Shown piece by piece: positions 4,726 through 5,524 of a DNA stretch of 5,524 nucleotides. Origin of the DNA: Rickettsiales bacterium TMED211 (lineage in GTDB: Bacteria; Pseudomonadota; Alphaproteobacteria; TMED127); assembly GCA_002169685.1 (NCBI GenBank), contig NHJI01000034.1, positions 2,198-7,721 of the forward strand, written 5' to 3'. A program made the position numbers and the translations under genes. The notes beneath the pieces are model-generated. The model was not told the origin of the DNA. It saw only the letters and a program-made list of their open reading frames with translations, and ran no database searches. Each line of letters begins with the position of its first letter. Within the stretch, counting starts at the first letter, position 1.

Positions 4726-4741
4726 TGCAATTAGAATGCCA
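4726..4741 (-). promoter_or_regulatory. Candidate sigma-54 (-24/-12) promoter for the transglycosylase gene
   Basis: TGGCATT-N4-TTGCA matches 10 of 12 consensus positions, the best in the window, with GG (4740-4739) and GC (4728-4727) starting 12 bases apart. The predicted transcript start is about 4715, which is the A of the preferred ATG, implying a leaderless or nearly leaderless message. Confidence 0.65.
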
Positions 4742-4763
4742 CTGAAATTATTACAGGCTAAAA

Positions 4764-5524
4764 CTATTTAATAATAGAGCTACTAACTAAATTTCTACCG
4801 AGTGAAATAAAGTTGTATGGATTAACAGCTTTTCTGTTAACTTTTATTTCATAGTGTAAATGTGCTCCCGCAACTCGTCCAGTGGCGCCCATTTTTCCAA
4901 TGATTTGCCCTTCAATAACTGAATCCCCTTTTTTTACTAATAGTTTATGAAGATGACCATATAAAGTCTCTACTCCATGTTTATGTTTTATTTTTATAAC
5001 TTTTCCAAAGGAGCCAAATCTTCCTGAAAAGACTACAAATCCATTAGCTGAAGCCCTAACTTCTTCTTGCCAAGTGCCAGCCATATCTATTCCTTTATGC
5101 ATTTGTTTTTTCTTAGTTTTAGGATGCACTCTCATTCCATATTGACTTGAAACATAATAATACTGCATCGGTGGTTTTAATGGCAAAAATATAATGGCTT
5201 CTTTTAATCTGTCTAAATAATTAAATCTCGCAGAAAGCTCATCGATTAACTCAGAGTCTTTAGTTAACAATAAATTGTTCTTTGAAAATCTATCAACCTC
5301 AGTTAAATCAATATTATCCGGTTGAAGTTTTAATGTTTTGAAAACATTCACTAACTCTATAATCTCTAAATCAATAGTTTTACTAAATTGAACCATTTTA
5401 GTTTTATTATTTCGAGGTGCAGCAAACGGAATAACAGGTAAAAAATTATAAGAAAGTCTATCTTCTATTATCTTTACTTCGTCATTAGAGTCATTTTTTA
5501 AACTTTTATTATTAATTGAAAAAT
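4764..5524 (-). CDS. M23-family zinc metallopeptidase (3' part, runs off right edge)
   Basis: Peptidoglycan endopeptidase of the LytM/M23 type, or a non-catalytic relative. The frame stays open to the right edge with no stop, so the Met at 5396 is internal and 252 codons of a longer gene are visible. Counting from that Met: VSSQYGMRVHP (82-92), zinc ligands H100 and D104 in MHKGIDMAG, LYGHLH (145-150), the GxTGR-like GATGRVAGAHLHYE (170-183) with H179 and H181, and VNPYNFI (191-197). The HxxxD and HxH ligands and the YGH histidine are all present, so it should be active. The upstream 100 residues are helical, with DRLKEAIIFLPLKPP just before the domain as in proteobacterial M23 proteins with a coiled-coil or membrane N-terminus, here unseen. 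It precedes the transglycosylase on the same strand: two wall-cutting enzymes side by side. Confidence 0.92.
   Translation of the reverse strand, partial: FSINNKSLKNDSNDEVKIIEDRLSYNFLPVIPFAAPRNNKTKMVQFSKTIDLEIIELVNVFKTLKLQPDNIDLTEVDRFSKNNLLLTKDSELIDELSARFNYLDRLKEAIIFLPLKPPMQYYYVSSQYGMRVHPKTKKKQMHKGIDMAGTWQEEVRASANGFVVFSGRFGSFGKVIKIKHKHGVETLYGHLHKLLVKKGDSVIEGQIIGKMGATGRVAGAHLHYEIKVNRKAVNPYNFISLGRNLVSSSIIK

Noticed and set aside
4716..4730. TTG start five codons upstream for the transglycosylase
   Set aside because: The TTG is part of the -12 TTGCA element and has no ribosome site; the ATG at 4715 begins a typical signal peptide.
5394..5396. Met at 5396 as the start of the M23 gene
   Set aside because: The frame continues open for 42 more codons to the edge and the family has a longer N-terminus, so this Met is internal.
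1..5524. Mobile element, CRISPR array, tRNA or phage island
   Set aside because: No transposase, integrase, terminal repeats, spaced repeats or cloverleaf sequence is seen; base composition is even across the window.

Overview
This is an AT-rich bacterial window. It most likely comes from a flagellated proteobacterium, and the look of the sigma-54 factor, the flagellar-type transglycosylase and the SPOR protein suggests an AT-rich, aquatic-type alphaproteobacterium. That taxonomic reading is inference from protein character only. No tRNA, rRNA, CRISPR array, insertion sequence or phage gene is visible. Two genes run off the ends: a MotA/PomA-type flagellar stator at the left and an M23 peptidase at the right.

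Layout. Positions 1-446 (minus): 5' part of the stator gene motA. Positions 447-599: divergent control region. Positions 600-1070 (plus): secreted Lcl/DUF1566-domain protein. Positions 1041-1286 and 1270-1815 (minus): a small two-helix membrane protein and a membrane-anchored SPOR-domain protein whose ends overlap; the former also overlaps the end of the DUF1566 gene convergently. Positions 1816-2011: divergent spacer with a 10-bp inverted repeat. Positions 2012-3469 (plus): complete rpoN (sigma-54). Positions 3472-3693 and 3780-3971 (minus): two small unrecognised genes. Positions 4029-4715 (minus): exported SLT-type lytic transglycosylase. Positions 4764-5524 (minus): M23 zinc metallopeptidase, open at the right edge.

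The unifying signal is regulatory. Four sequences with exact sigma-54 geometry (GG and GC starting 12 bases apart, TGG(T/C)A at -24 and TGCA at -12) lie just upstream of four genes: motA, the DUF1566 gene, the 63-residue gene and the transglycosylase. The gene for the sigma factor that would read them is in the same window. The motA and DUF1566 elements are the two strands of one 30-bp imperfect palindrome and share the same -12 GC, so two holoenzymes could not bind at once. This suggests a local RpoN-dependent flagellar and cell-wall regulon: stator, a transglycosylase of the kind that opens peptidoglycan for the flagellar rod, and two secreted or small proteins of unknown role. The genes are recognisable families; the promoter arrangement is the novel-looking part. 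It rests on reading the sequence and has no experimental support here.
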